64,000 bases of DNA from SG8-30 sp963715485 (GTDB lineage: Bacteria; Pseudomonadota; Gammaproteobacteria; Steroidobacterales; Steroidobacteraceae), in the NCBI GenBank assembly GCA_963715485.1, contig OY970244.1, positions 806,001-870,000 on the forward strand, read 5' to 3'. The notes beneath the pieces were generated by a model. That model searched no databases, was not told where the DNA came from, and saw only the letters and a list, made by a program, of their open reading frames with translations. The position numbers were made by a program, and so were the translations under genes. Of the stretch, positions 46,453-54,268 are shown one piece after another; the stretch's first letter is position 1; every line of letters begins with the position of its first letter.

Positions 46453-47520
46453 ATGTCAGATGAATTCTTGTCGCTCGGCCAGCTGGGCTGGCGAGCCTTT
46501 TATTCGACCCAGCTGACGCTCGAGGACCTCGACCGCGGCCGGGTCGCGCGCATCGCCTCGGTGCATCGCAGCCGCATCGAGGCTCTCGGCGAGTCGGGCC
46601 GGGTCGAGGTGGTCGCTACCGCGGCCTGGCATGCGGAGGGTGCGACACCGGTCGCGGTCGGCGACTGGGTGCTGGTCGAGCACGGGACGGGGCGTCTGCT
46701 GCGCCGTCTGGAACGACAGTCGGTCATCCGCCGGCTGGCCGCGGGGGAGGTGCATCGCGAGCAGGCCATCGCCGCGAACGTCGACACCGCTTTCATCGTC
46801 ACCTCCTGCAATGCCGACTTCAATCCCTCACGGCTGGAACGCTACCTTGCAGTCGTGCTCGATGCCGGGGTCACGCCGGTGATCGTGCTGACCAAGGCCG
46901 ACCTGTGCGACGACGCGGGCCACTATCGTGACGAGGCGGCACGAGTGGTGGGAGACACCGCGGTGGTCGCGTTGGACGCCCGTGACCCTGAGGTGCATGC
47001 AGCGCTGGCCGACTGGCTCGGTGCTGGCCAGTCGGTCGTCTTCATCGGTTCCTCGGGGGTCGGCAAGTCCACGCTGGTCAACACCCTGACCGGCGCGGCC
47101 GGCCAGGCGACCCGGGAGATTCGCGAGGACGATGCCCGCGGGCGGCACACCACGACCGCCAGGCAGCTGCTTCCGATGCCGGGCGGCGCGTGGCTGATCG
47201 ACGTTCCCGGCATGCGCGAACTCAAGATCGGTGCGGCGCAGGCAGGCCTTGGCGAGGCCTTCGGCGACCTCGAGGCGCTGGCAGGGACCTGTCGCTTCCG
47301 CGATTGCGAGCACGGCGACGACTCGGGCTGCGCGCTCAGGGCGGCGGTCGAGGCAGGCGTCCTCGACCCGCGGCGGCTCGGCAACTTCCTGAAGCTGCAG
47401 CGCGAGGCGGCGCGGGCCGCCCAGGCCGATCACGTCAAGCGCGAGGCCTTCCGGCGTACGGGCCGGCTGCACCGGAAGATGGGCCGCGAACGCGAGGCGG
47501 CGAAGCGCGGGCCGCGCTGA
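46453..47520 (+). CDS. rsgA: Ribosome small-subunit-dependent GTPase A
   Basis: 355 residues. RsgA is a circularly permuted GTPase that helps late 30S assembly. Order seen: OB fold (VHRSRIEAL, VGDWVLVE), then G4 LTKADL, G1 GSSGVGKSTLVN, G2-like RHTTTARQL, G3 DVPGM, and the zinc knuckle CRFRDCEHGDDSGC. ATG at 46453 with AGGGG six bases upstream is favoured over the GTG at 46429. Confidence 0.95.
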   Translation: MSDEFLSLGQLGWRAFYSTQLTLEDLDRGRVARIASVHRSRIEALGESGRVEVVATAAWHAEGATPVAVGDWVLVEHGTGRLLRRLERQSVIRRLAAGEVHREQAIAANVDTAFIVTSCNADFNPSRLERYLAVVLDAGVTPVIVLTKADLCDDAGHYRDEAARVVGDTAVVALDARDPEVHAALADWLGAGQSVVFIGSSGVGKSTLVNTLTGAAGQATREIREDDARGRHTTTARQLLPMPGGAWLIDVPGMRELKIGAAQAGLGEAFGDLEALAGTCRFRDCEHGDDSGCALRAAVEAGVLDPRRLGNFLKLQREAARAAQADHVKREAFRRTGRLHRKMGREREAAKRGPR

Positions 47521-47578
47521 CGCGGTCACCGGCGGTGCCGTAAGCTCACGCCGCCGGTCAGCTCATCAAGAGGACTCC

Positions 47579-48493
47579 ATGCCACGCCGGATCGCCCTGG
47601 TCACCGCAGGTGAAGCGCTGCCGCTCGACGAGGACATGCCGCCGCTGGTCGAGGCATTCCGCGCCGCCGGCGCGCAGGTCGAGACGCCGGCCTGGGACGA
47701 TACGTCCGTCGACTGGGCGTCGTTCGATGCCGCCGTGCTTCGCTCCACCTGGGACTACATGGATCGCCTCGACCAGTTCCTGGCGTGGGTGGATCGCTGT
47801 GCTGGCGCATCCTTGCTGTTCAACGTGCCGGAGGTCGTGCGCTGGAACCTCGACAAGCACTACCTGCTGGAACTGCACCGGGCCGGCGTGGCCGTGGTGC
47901 CGACGCGGTTCGTGGAGCCAGGACAGGCACCGGCCGAGGCACTGTCGGCCTTCCTCGCGGGAGGTCCCGGGAGCCTGTCGGCCGGGGGCGAGGAGGCGTT
48001 CGACGAGTTCGTGATCAAGCCGGCGATCGGCGCCGGGTCACGCGATGCCCTGCGCCTGTCGCGTGCCGAGACGGCACGGGCCCGGGCGCATCTCGCGCGG
48101 CTGCTCGCGGCGGGGCGCAGCGCCCTGCTGCAGCCTTACCTGAACCGGGTGGACCAGCAGGGGGAGACCGCGCTGGTGCATATCGGTGGACGCTTCAGTC
48201 ACGCCATCCGCAAGGGCCCTCTGCTGCGCGCCGGCGGAACCCTGGTCGAGGGGCTGTTTGCGACGGAGGACATCAGCCCGCGTGCGGCGGGTGAGGACGA
48301 ACTCGAGCTCGCTGCACGGGCCTGCGAGGTCGCCAGCCAGTGGGATCCGCTGTACGTCCGGGTGGACGTGGTCCGGACCGCTGCCGGCCTGCCGGTGGTC
48401 CTGGAACTGGAGATGACCGAGCCGTCGCTGTTCTTCGCCCATGGACCGGAATCTGCCCGGAGATTCGCGCAGGCCCTCCTCGCACGACTGTAG
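47579..48493 (+). CDS. ATP-grasp enzyme related to RimK/DcsG
   Basis: 304 residues. N-terminal MPRRIALVTAGEALPLDEDM and VLRSTWDYMDR, then an ATP-grasp core (FVIKPAIGAGSRDALRLS, LLQPYLNRVDQQGETALVHIGG, and metal-binding VLELEMTEPSLFF). The overall pattern is that of the glutathione-synthetase-like ATP-grasp proteins that include DcsG, the cyclo-ligase of D-cycloserine synthesis. No other cycloserine gene is visible, so this is more likely a ligase for an unknown carboxylate-amine pair. Follows rsgA by 58 bases. Confidence 0.8.
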   Translation: MPRRIALVTAGEALPLDEDMPPLVEAFRAAGAQVETPAWDDTSVDWASFDAAVLRSTWDYMDRLDQFLAWVDRCAGASLLFNVPEVVRWNLDKHYLLELHRAGVAVVPTRFVEPGQAPAEALSAFLAGGPGSLSAGGEEAFDEFVIKPAIGAGSRDALRLSRAETARARAHLARLLAAGRSALLQPYLNRVDQQGETALVHIGGRFSHAIRKGPLLRAGGTLVEGLFATEDISPRAAGEDELELAARACEVASQWDPLYVRVDVVRTAAGLPVVLELEMTEPSLFFAHGPESARRFAQALLARL

Positions 48494-48621
48494 GGGAGGC
48501 CGGCCGCTCGCGCCGCTGCACGGCGCTTCCGCGAGACCCGCACTGGCCATTCCGGCGCGGGAGATTTACCCTGAAACGGTCTTTCCCGGAGGCCACCTCG
48601 ACCCTCTCAGCCGAGTGAATC

Positions 48622-49803
48622 ATGGACGACACGACCCGCAAGCAGAGCCCTTCCCGCAAGTCCCGCCGCAAGGCAGCCCCGACGCGCAAGCGCCGCAGCA
48701 CGCGGCCCAGGCGCACCGCCGAGGGCGACGTGCCGCCCGACCTGTCGTCCGAGGGCATCCAGGAGTTCGCGGTCACCCAGTCGATCCTGGCCGCCAACGA
48801 GGCCAAGGCGATGGCCGTCGAGGACATCCTGAGGCAGGTCTCGGAGACGGAGTCGGGCAATGTCGTGGAAGCCTTCGAGGCGATCCTGTCCGGCGCCTCG
48901 CCCGACGACGTCCTCGCGCTGAAGGCGCTGCTGACCAAGCACGAGCGTGCCGCGAGGGGCACCCGCCGCGACCGCTCGGACGTCGAGCTGGCAAAGGAGT
49001 GGCGCGACGGCAGCTATCCGTACAAGAACCTGATGTCGCGCCGCAACTACGAGCGCGAGAAGTACAAGCTGCAGGTCGAGCTGCTGAAGCTGCAGGCCTG
49101 GGTGAAGACCACCGGGCAGCGGCTGGTCATCCTGTTCGAGGGCCGCGACGCGGCCGGCAAGGGCGGGACGATCAAGCGCTTCATGGAACACCTCAACCCC
49201 CGCGGCGCGCGGGTGGTGGCGCTCGACAAGCCGACCGACGCCGAGCGCGGGCAGTGGTACTTCCAGCGCTACGTCGAGCACCTGCCGACGCGCGGCGAGA
49301 TCGTGCTGTTCGACCGGTCCTGGTACAACCGTGCCGGCGTCGAGCGGGTGATGGGCTTCTGTACCGACGACGAGTACCTGGAGTTCATCCGGCAGGCGCC
49401 GGAGTTCGAGCGCAACCTGGCCCGCAGCGGCATCCACCTGATCAAGTTCTGGTTCTCGGTCAGCCGCAAGGAGCAGCGGCGCCGCTTCAGGGAACGCAAG
49501 TCACACCCGCTGAAGCACTGGAAGCTCTCCCCGGTGGACATGGCCTCGCTCGACAAGTGGGAAGACTACACGCGCGCGAAGGAGTCGATGTTCTTCTACA
49601 CCGACACCGCCGATGCGCCGTGGACGGTGGTGAAGTCCGACTGCAAGAAGCGCGCGCGCCTGAACGCCCTGCGCTACGTGCTGCACAGGCTGCCTTACAC
49701 CAACAAGGACCTCGAGCTGATCGGCCCGATCGACCCGCTGCTGGTCGGCCGCGCGCACGTGGTGTACGAGCGCGGCGAGAAGCACGACGCCCCCATCCTC
49801 TGA
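48622..49803 (+). CDS. ppk2: Polyphosphate kinase 2
   Basis: 393 residues. The basic N-terminal 30 residues (lysine and arginine rich) may bind polyphosphate or nucleic acid. A PPK2 core follows: YEREKYKLQVELLKLQAWVK, Walker A FEGRDAAGKGGTIKRF, lid residues PRGARVVALDKPTDAERGQW, Walker B EIVLFDRSWYNRAGVERVMG and YTDTADAPWTVVKSDCKKRA. The enzyme moves phosphate between polyphosphate and nucleoside di- or monophosphates. One-domain type; class not decided by eye. Its stop is followed directly by a palindromic repeat. Confidence 0.93.
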   Translation: MDDTTRKQSPSRKSRRKAAPTRKRRSTRPRRTAEGDVPPDLSSEGIQEFAVTQSILAANEAKAMAVEDILRQVSETESGNVVEAFEAILSGASPDDVLALKALLTKHERAARGTRRDRSDVELAKEWRDGSYPYKNLMSRRNYEREKYKLQVELLKLQAWVKTTGQRLVILFEGRDAAGKGGTIKRFMEHLNPRGARVVALDKPTDAERGQWYFQRYVEHLPTRGEIVLFDRSWYNRAGVERVMGFCTDDEYLEFIRQAPEFERNLARSGIHLIKFWFSVSRKEQRRRFRERKSHPLKHWKLSPVDMASLDKWEDYTRAKESMFFYTDTADAPWTVVKSDCKKRARLNALRYVLHRLPYTNKDLELIGPIDPLLVGRAHVVYERGEKHDAPIL

Positions 49804-49895
49804 AAATTGGGGAAATTCCTATTTTCCTTTTCATCCTCCGAAAAGTCCGATCCGCGACTCGGCAGAAAGGAAAATAGGAATGTCCCCAATTTTTA
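49803..49895. repeat. GGGGACATTCCTATTTTC inverted repeat, copy 3
   Basis: Left arm AATTGGGGAAATTCCTATTTT from 49806 has one mismatch (GGAAATT for GGACATT) to the family; right arm, about 49866-49894, is the exact consensus followed by AATTTTT. Centre about 35 bases. It lies between convergent ppk2 and an SDR gene and ends in the SDR stop codon, the same arrangement as copy 1. Confidence 0.8.
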
Positions 49896-50699
49896 TTTCA
49901 TGGCGCGGCCGAACAGGCCGGTGACCCGGCGCCGGGCCGGGCGCGGCGTGAGCTTCATCAGCCCCTGGTAGAACACGTTGGCGGCGCCCGGCACGACGAG
50001 GTCCTCGTGTTTCATGGCGCCCTCGTAAGCGGCGGCGGCCACGGTGCGCGGTTCGGCGAACAGCCACGGCCGCCAGGGGGCGAGGTCGCTGGCGCGCTCG
50101 AGCGCCGCGTCCGCCATCTCGGAGTTGGTCAGGCCCGGGCAGACGGCCGTCACCGAGACGCCCGTGCCGCGCAGCTCTTCCGCCAGCGCCTCGCTGAAGG
50201 CCAGCACGAACGACTTGGTCGCCGCATAGACGGATAGCCACGGAATCGGCGCAAAGGCCGCGATCGAGGCGAGGTTGACGATCCGGCCGTGCCCGCGGCT
50301 CAGCATGCCGGGCAGGAACGCGTGGGTCAGCTCGACCAGCACCGAGACGTTCAGGCGCAGCATCTCGGCGATGCGCTCCGGCTCCATGTCCGCGAACGGA
50401 CCGCCCTCGAGCGTGCCGGCATTGTTGACCAGCACGTCGATCGGTAGACGGGCGAGCCGTTGGCGCAGCCTTGCCGGCGCGCCGGGGTCGAACAGGTCGG
50501 CCTCCACGACGCGGACCGACACGCCATGGTTTGATTCGAGTTCGCGCTTCAGCGCCGCCAGCCGGGAGCGGCGCCGGGCGACCACCACGAGGTCGAAGCC
50601 ATGCGCGGCGAACTCACGCGCCAGTTCCCGGCCTATCCCGGCGGAGGCGCCCGTGATCAGCGCCCGATGTCGTGGTGCGGCGGCTTTCCTGTTGGCCAT
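49893..50699 (-). CDS. Short-chain dehydrogenase/reductase
   Basis: 268 residues. Complete classical SDR: cofactor loop ITGASAGIGRELARE, Arg-rich VVVARRRSRLAAL (suggesting NADPH), NNAGTLEGG, catalytic SIAAFAPIPWLSVYAATKSF and VCPGLTNSEMADAA. Similar to DltE/YqjQ-like SDRs. The C-terminal 40 residues are basic and may touch membrane. Substrate unknown. The stop codon lies at the edge of repeat copy 3. Confidence 0.88.
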   Translation of the reverse strand: MANRKAAAPRHRALITGASAGIGRELAREFAAHGFDLVVVARRRSRLAALKRELESNHGVSVRVVEADLFDPGAPARLRQRLARLPIDVLVNNAGTLEGGPFADMEPERIAEMLRLNVSVLVELTHAFLPGMLSRGHGRIVNLASIAAFAPIPWLSVYAATKSFVLAFSEALAEELRGTGVSVTAVCPGLTNSEMADAALERASDLAPWRPWLFAEPRTVAAAAYEGAMKHEDLVVPGAANVFYQGLMKLTPRPARRRVTGLFGRAMK

Positions 50700-50821
50700 C
50701 GAAAACTCCCGGTCCGTGAGGCCCTGCCAGACAGCGTAGCCGACCCCCTGCGGCGCGGCCTCTCGCGTTGCGAGAGCGGAGGCGTCACACTCCGCGGCCG
50801 GCCAACCTTATCCAGGATCCC

Positions 50822-51743
50822 GTGACCCACGCCGCTGCCCCGCTGTCTGCCGAGCAAGCCGCTGCTGCGCAACGGGGCGTCCTGGCGGCGACCACGGCCT
50901 TCGTGATCTGGGGCCTGTTCCCCCTCTACCTGAAGCCGCTGACGCACGTGCCGGCGCTGGAAATCCTGGCGCACCGCATCGCCTGGTGCATGGTGTTCGT
51001 GCTGGGGTGGCTGGCCTGGAAGGGCCGGCTGCACGAGGTGACGGCCGCCGTGCGCGACCGCGGCGTGCTGGCGCGCCTCGTGCTCTCGGCCGGCCTGATC
51101 TCGGTCAACTGGGGCCTGTACGTGTGGGCCGTGTCCAACGGCCGCGTGCTGGAGGCCAGCCTCGGCTACTTCATCGGTCCGCTGGTCAACGTGCTGCTGG
51201 GGGTCGGCGCGCTGCACGAGCGGCTCAACCCGCGCCAGTGGACGGCCGTGGCGCTGGCCGCCGTCGGCGTCGGCTGGCTGACGGTGGCGGCGGGCGGGCT
51301 ACCGTGGGTGTCGCTGGTGCTGGCGTTGTCCTTCGCCACCTACGGCATGGTGCGCAAGGTCGCCAATGTCTCCGCGGTGCCGGGACTTGCCGTCGAGACC
51401 CTGCTGCTCGCGCCCGTAGCCCTGGCGTTCCTCTCGTGGCTGCATTTTCGCGGGACTGGCGCCTTCGGCCACCCGCCGCTGCACGTCACCCTGCTGCTGG
51501 CCGGCAGCGGGCTGATCACCGCCCTGCCGTTGGCGCTGTTCGCGACCGGGGCGCGATTGATCCCTTACTCGGTGGTCGGCCTGATCACCTACATCGGGCC
51601 GAGCCTGCAACTGCTGCTGGGCGTGTTCCTCTACGGGGAGCCCTTCACCGGTGCGCGTGCCGTCGGCTTCTGCATCATCTGGGGAGGGCCTCGCCGTGTT
51701 CGTCGCCGACAGCTTCCTCCGTTCGCGGCGGGCCCTTTACTAG
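50822..51743 (+). CDS. rarD: RarD-type EamA permease (one frame break)
   Basis: About 306 residues with ten predicted helices in two EamA halves. RarD marks: RGVLAATTAFVIWGLFPLYL, EILAHRIAWCMVFVLG, NWGLYVWAVSNGRVLEASLG, YFIGPLVNVLLGV, VRKVANVSAVPGLAVETLLL and YIGPSLQLLLGVFLYGEPF. Substrate unknown (RarD was named for chloramphenicol sensitivity). GTG at 50822 with AGGA upstream. An extra base near 51680 breaks the frame before GLAVFVADSFLRSRRALY. Converges with the hydrogenase protease gene; stops overlap. Confidence 0.88.
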
Positions 51744-52195
51744 TTCTGGACCGTCCCCTCGTGCACCAGCTGCAGCAACACCGGCCAGGCGGCTTCCAGG
51801 CTGCGCCCGGCCTCGCCGGACAGCGGCTCGCCGAGCCCGAAGCGGCTCCCGCGCACTGCCAGCAGCAGGGACCTGGGCGGCTGGCAGCCGGTGACCCGCG
51901 AGCAGGTCTCCAGCACCGCTGCCGGTGACAGCGCATGGGTCGTGTGACTGGCGTCGCGGGAAGGCTCCAGCGTGCGTACCTCGACCAGCCCGGCGCAGTC
52001 GATTGCCGCATCGACGAAGACGGCCAGCCGGCGTCCCTCCAGGTCCAGGGCGTGCTCGACCTGCAGCTGGTAGTCGACGATGACCTCGACGCCGGGCAGG
52101 TGCGCGCGCTCGAGCCTGTCGGCAAGCAGCGGGCCGATCGCGTCGTCGCCGCGGCTCGGGTTGCCGGTCGCCAGCACGACGACGGGCGCACGCAT
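51740..52195 (-). CDS. [NiFe]-hydrogenase maturation protease (HoxW/HycI type)
   Basis: About 151 residues from ATG 52195: MRAPVVVLATGNPSRGDDAI is the classical start, with the nickel-binding Glu/Asp positions in DDAIGPLL and in VFVDAAID, and a His later in the chain (DASHTTHAL). It clips the C-terminal tail of the hydrogenase large subunit after nickel is placed. As written, the sequence runs in frame from the large subunit into this gene without a stop. An AGGGA just before the ATG and a TAG three bases upstream in another frame argue for a separate gene. Confidence 0.82.
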   Translation of the reverse strand: MRAPVVVLATGNPSRGDDAIGPLLADRLERAHLPGVEVIVDYQLQVEHALDLEGRRLAVFVDAAIDCAGLVEVRTLEPSRDASHTTHALSPAAVLETCSRVTGCQPPRSLLLAVRGSRFGLGEPLSGEAGRSLEAAWPVLLQLVHEGTVQN

Positions 52196-52197
52196 CC

Positions 52198-53665
52198 CTA
52201 GTCCCTCGCCAGGCCGGTCGAGGCGGCTGCCGTCGGCGTCGAGCAGCTCGACGGACAGCGGCATCTGTCCCAGCGCGTGGGTCGCGCAGGACAGGCAGGG
52301 ATCGAACGCGCGGATCGCGACCTCGACGTGGTTCAGCAGGCCCTCGGTGAGCTTCTGGCCGTCCAGGTAGCGGCGCGCCACCTCGCGCACCGCGCGGTTC
52401 ATGGCCTCGTTGTTGTGGGTCGTGGAGACGATCAGGTTGGCGCGGACGACCATGTCCTGCTCGTCGACCCGGTAGTGGTGGATCAGCGTGCCGCGCGGGG
52501 CCTCGAGCACGCCCACGCCGCGTGCGCGCCGTTCGCCGTGCCGCACGAGGTCCCGGCCCGACAGGTCCGGGTCGTCCAGCAGGCCGGCGATGACCTCCGC
52601 CGCGTGCAGCATCTCGATCATCCGCGCCCAGTGGAAGCCCAGCGTGGCCCGCGCCGGGCTGCCGTCATCGAAGGCGAGGAACTCGCGCCGCTCGACCTCC
52701 GCCAGTGGAGAGGGCATGAAGTCGCACCCGGTCACGCGCGTCAGCGGGCCGACCCGGTACCACCCGTCTTCGGGCCCGAGCGCGCGGAGGTAAGGGAACT
52801 TCATGTACGACCAGGGCTTGACCTCCTCGAACACCTGCTCCCAGTAGGTCGAGTAGTCCACGTGGTCGAAGATCGTGGAGCCGTCGCTGCGCCGGGCGCG
52901 CAGTCCGCCATGGTAGAGGTCGAGCGCGCCGTCCTCGCGGACCAGCTGCAGCGTGTGCGCCGGGAAGGTCGCGAAGCCGCGGTACAGGTCGAGGTTCTGC
53001 TCGAACAGCTGCCGCGCCAGCCGCGTCGCTTCGCGGCTCCAGTCCACCACCTGGCCGACCTGGGCACGCAGTGTCCCGCGCTCCTCGGGCGTGACGCTGC
53101 GATTGACGCCGCCGGGAATCGAGCCGGTGCCGTGGATCCGCTTGCCGGCGGTGACCCGGATCACCTCCTGGCCGAATTTCCGGAGCAGCACGCCCTGGCG
53201 GGCGAGGTCCGGGTAGGCTGCCGCCACGCCGACGATGTTGCGCCGGCCCACCTCGGAGTCGAAGCCGAACAGCAGGTCCGGCGAGGACAGGTGGAAGAAG
53301 TGCAGGGCGTGCGACTGCAGGATCTGGCCGTAGTGCATCAGGCGCCGGATCTTCTCCGCCGTCGGCGTGAGTTCGTCCACGCCGACGATCCGGTCCATCG
53401 CCTTGGATGCGGCGAGGTGATGGCTGACCGGGCAGATGCCACAGAGTCGCTGCACCATGGCCGGCACTTCCCAGTAGGGCCGACCCTGGATGAACGTCTC
53501 GAAGCCCCGGAATTCGACGATGTGCAGGCGGGCCTGCTGGACGTGTCCCTCCTCGTCGAGCAGCAGCGTCACCTTGCCGTGGCCCTCGACGCGGGTCAGC
53601 GGGTCGATGGCCACGCGGCGCAGGCCCGGTTGCGTCGCGGTCTCGAGCGGGTCGGTGCTAGTCAT
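52198..53665 (-). CDS. hoxH: [NiFe]-hydrogenase large subunit, HoxH-like (frame break near the end)
   Basis: About 488 residues. Nickel ligands are present in both motifs: L1 RLCGICPVSHH (Cys 75, 78) and L2 DPCLSCATHALGQMPL near the end, typical for NAD(P)-linked, bidirectional group 3 enzymes. VAIDPLTRVEGHGKVTL is the family start. The chain splits or forms H2 at the Ni-Fe centre. One surplus base near 52208 would restore an end RLARD and a TAG at 52198; otherwise it reads on into the protease as a 641-residue fusion. Its ATG overlaps the hoxY stop by eight bases. Confidence 0.9.
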
Positions 53666-54185
53666 AGCGTATGAGTCCGTGGCCGAGTCGCGGGGTGCGC
53701 CCGGCGACCAGGTCGGTGAGGAAGCTCCAGATGGCGTCCGCCGACGGCGGGCAGCCGGGTATGAAGTAGTCGATCTTCACCACCTCGTGCAGCGGGCGCA
53801 CCTTGTCCAGCGGAAGCGGCAGCTCCGGATCGTCCGGCACCATGCCCTTGGACAGGCTGGGCTCCGACTTGTAGACCTCCTGCAGGCAGAGGCCCAGGTC
53901 GAGGTGGTTGCGCTGCGCTGGCAGCCCGCCGTTCACGGCGCAGGCGCCGATCGAGACCAGCGTCCGGCATCGCTCGCGGAACTCGCGCAGCACGCGGACG
54001 TTTTCCGCGTTGCACACGCCGCCCTCGATGATGCCGACGTCGCAGCGCCCCAGGTCCTTGATGTCCGTAAGCGGCGAGCGATCGAGCTCGATCCGCTCGA
54101 GCAACTCGAACAGCCGCTCGTCGATGTCGAGCAGGGACATGTGGCAGCCGAAGCAGCCGGCCAGTGAGGTCGTCGCGACACGCAG
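53658..54185 (-). CDS. hoxY: [NiFe]-hydrogenase small subunit, HoxY-like, start uncertain
   Basis: About 176 residues. Carries the proximal [4Fe-4S] cluster: cysteines in SLAGCFGCHMS, EGGVCNAEN, IGACAVNGG and FIPGCPPSADA. LTDIKDLGRCDVGIIEGGV and HEVVKIDYFIPGCPP closely follow HoxY of NAD-linked hydrogenases. No ATG, GTG or TTG lies in frame between the conserved start (LRVATTSLAG) and the hairpin at 54211-54257, so either an indel hides it or a CTG at 54185 is used. Coupled to hoxH. Confidence 0.87.
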   Translation of the reverse strand: MRVATTSLAGCFGCHMSLLDIDERLFELLERIELDRSPLTDIKDLGRCDVGIIEGGVCNAENVRVLREFRERCRTLVSIGACAVNGGLPAQRNHLDLGLCLQEVYKSEPSLSKGMVPDDPELPLPLDKVRPLHEVVKIDYFIPGCPPSADAIWSFLTDLVAGRTPRLGHGLIRYD

Positions 54186-54210
54186 CTTCCTGGGAGAACC
54201 GCAAGGCGTG

Positions 54211-54257
54211 AAAAAGGGTCCGCAACCCTTTTCCAGAAAGGGTTGCGGACCCTTTTT
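54211..54257 (-). terminator. AAAAGGGTCCGCAACCC hairpin, copy 2, between gltD-like gene and hoxY
   Basis: Perfect 21-bp stem (54211-54231 and 54237-54257), five-base loop. On the minus strand it ends in a T-run, so it can end transcription between the por genes and hoxYH. Same sequence as the hairpin at 33746-33789, apart from loop and tail. It may be a repeat that landed within the operon. Confidence 0.75.
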
Positions 54258-54268
54258 TGGAGGCGTTC

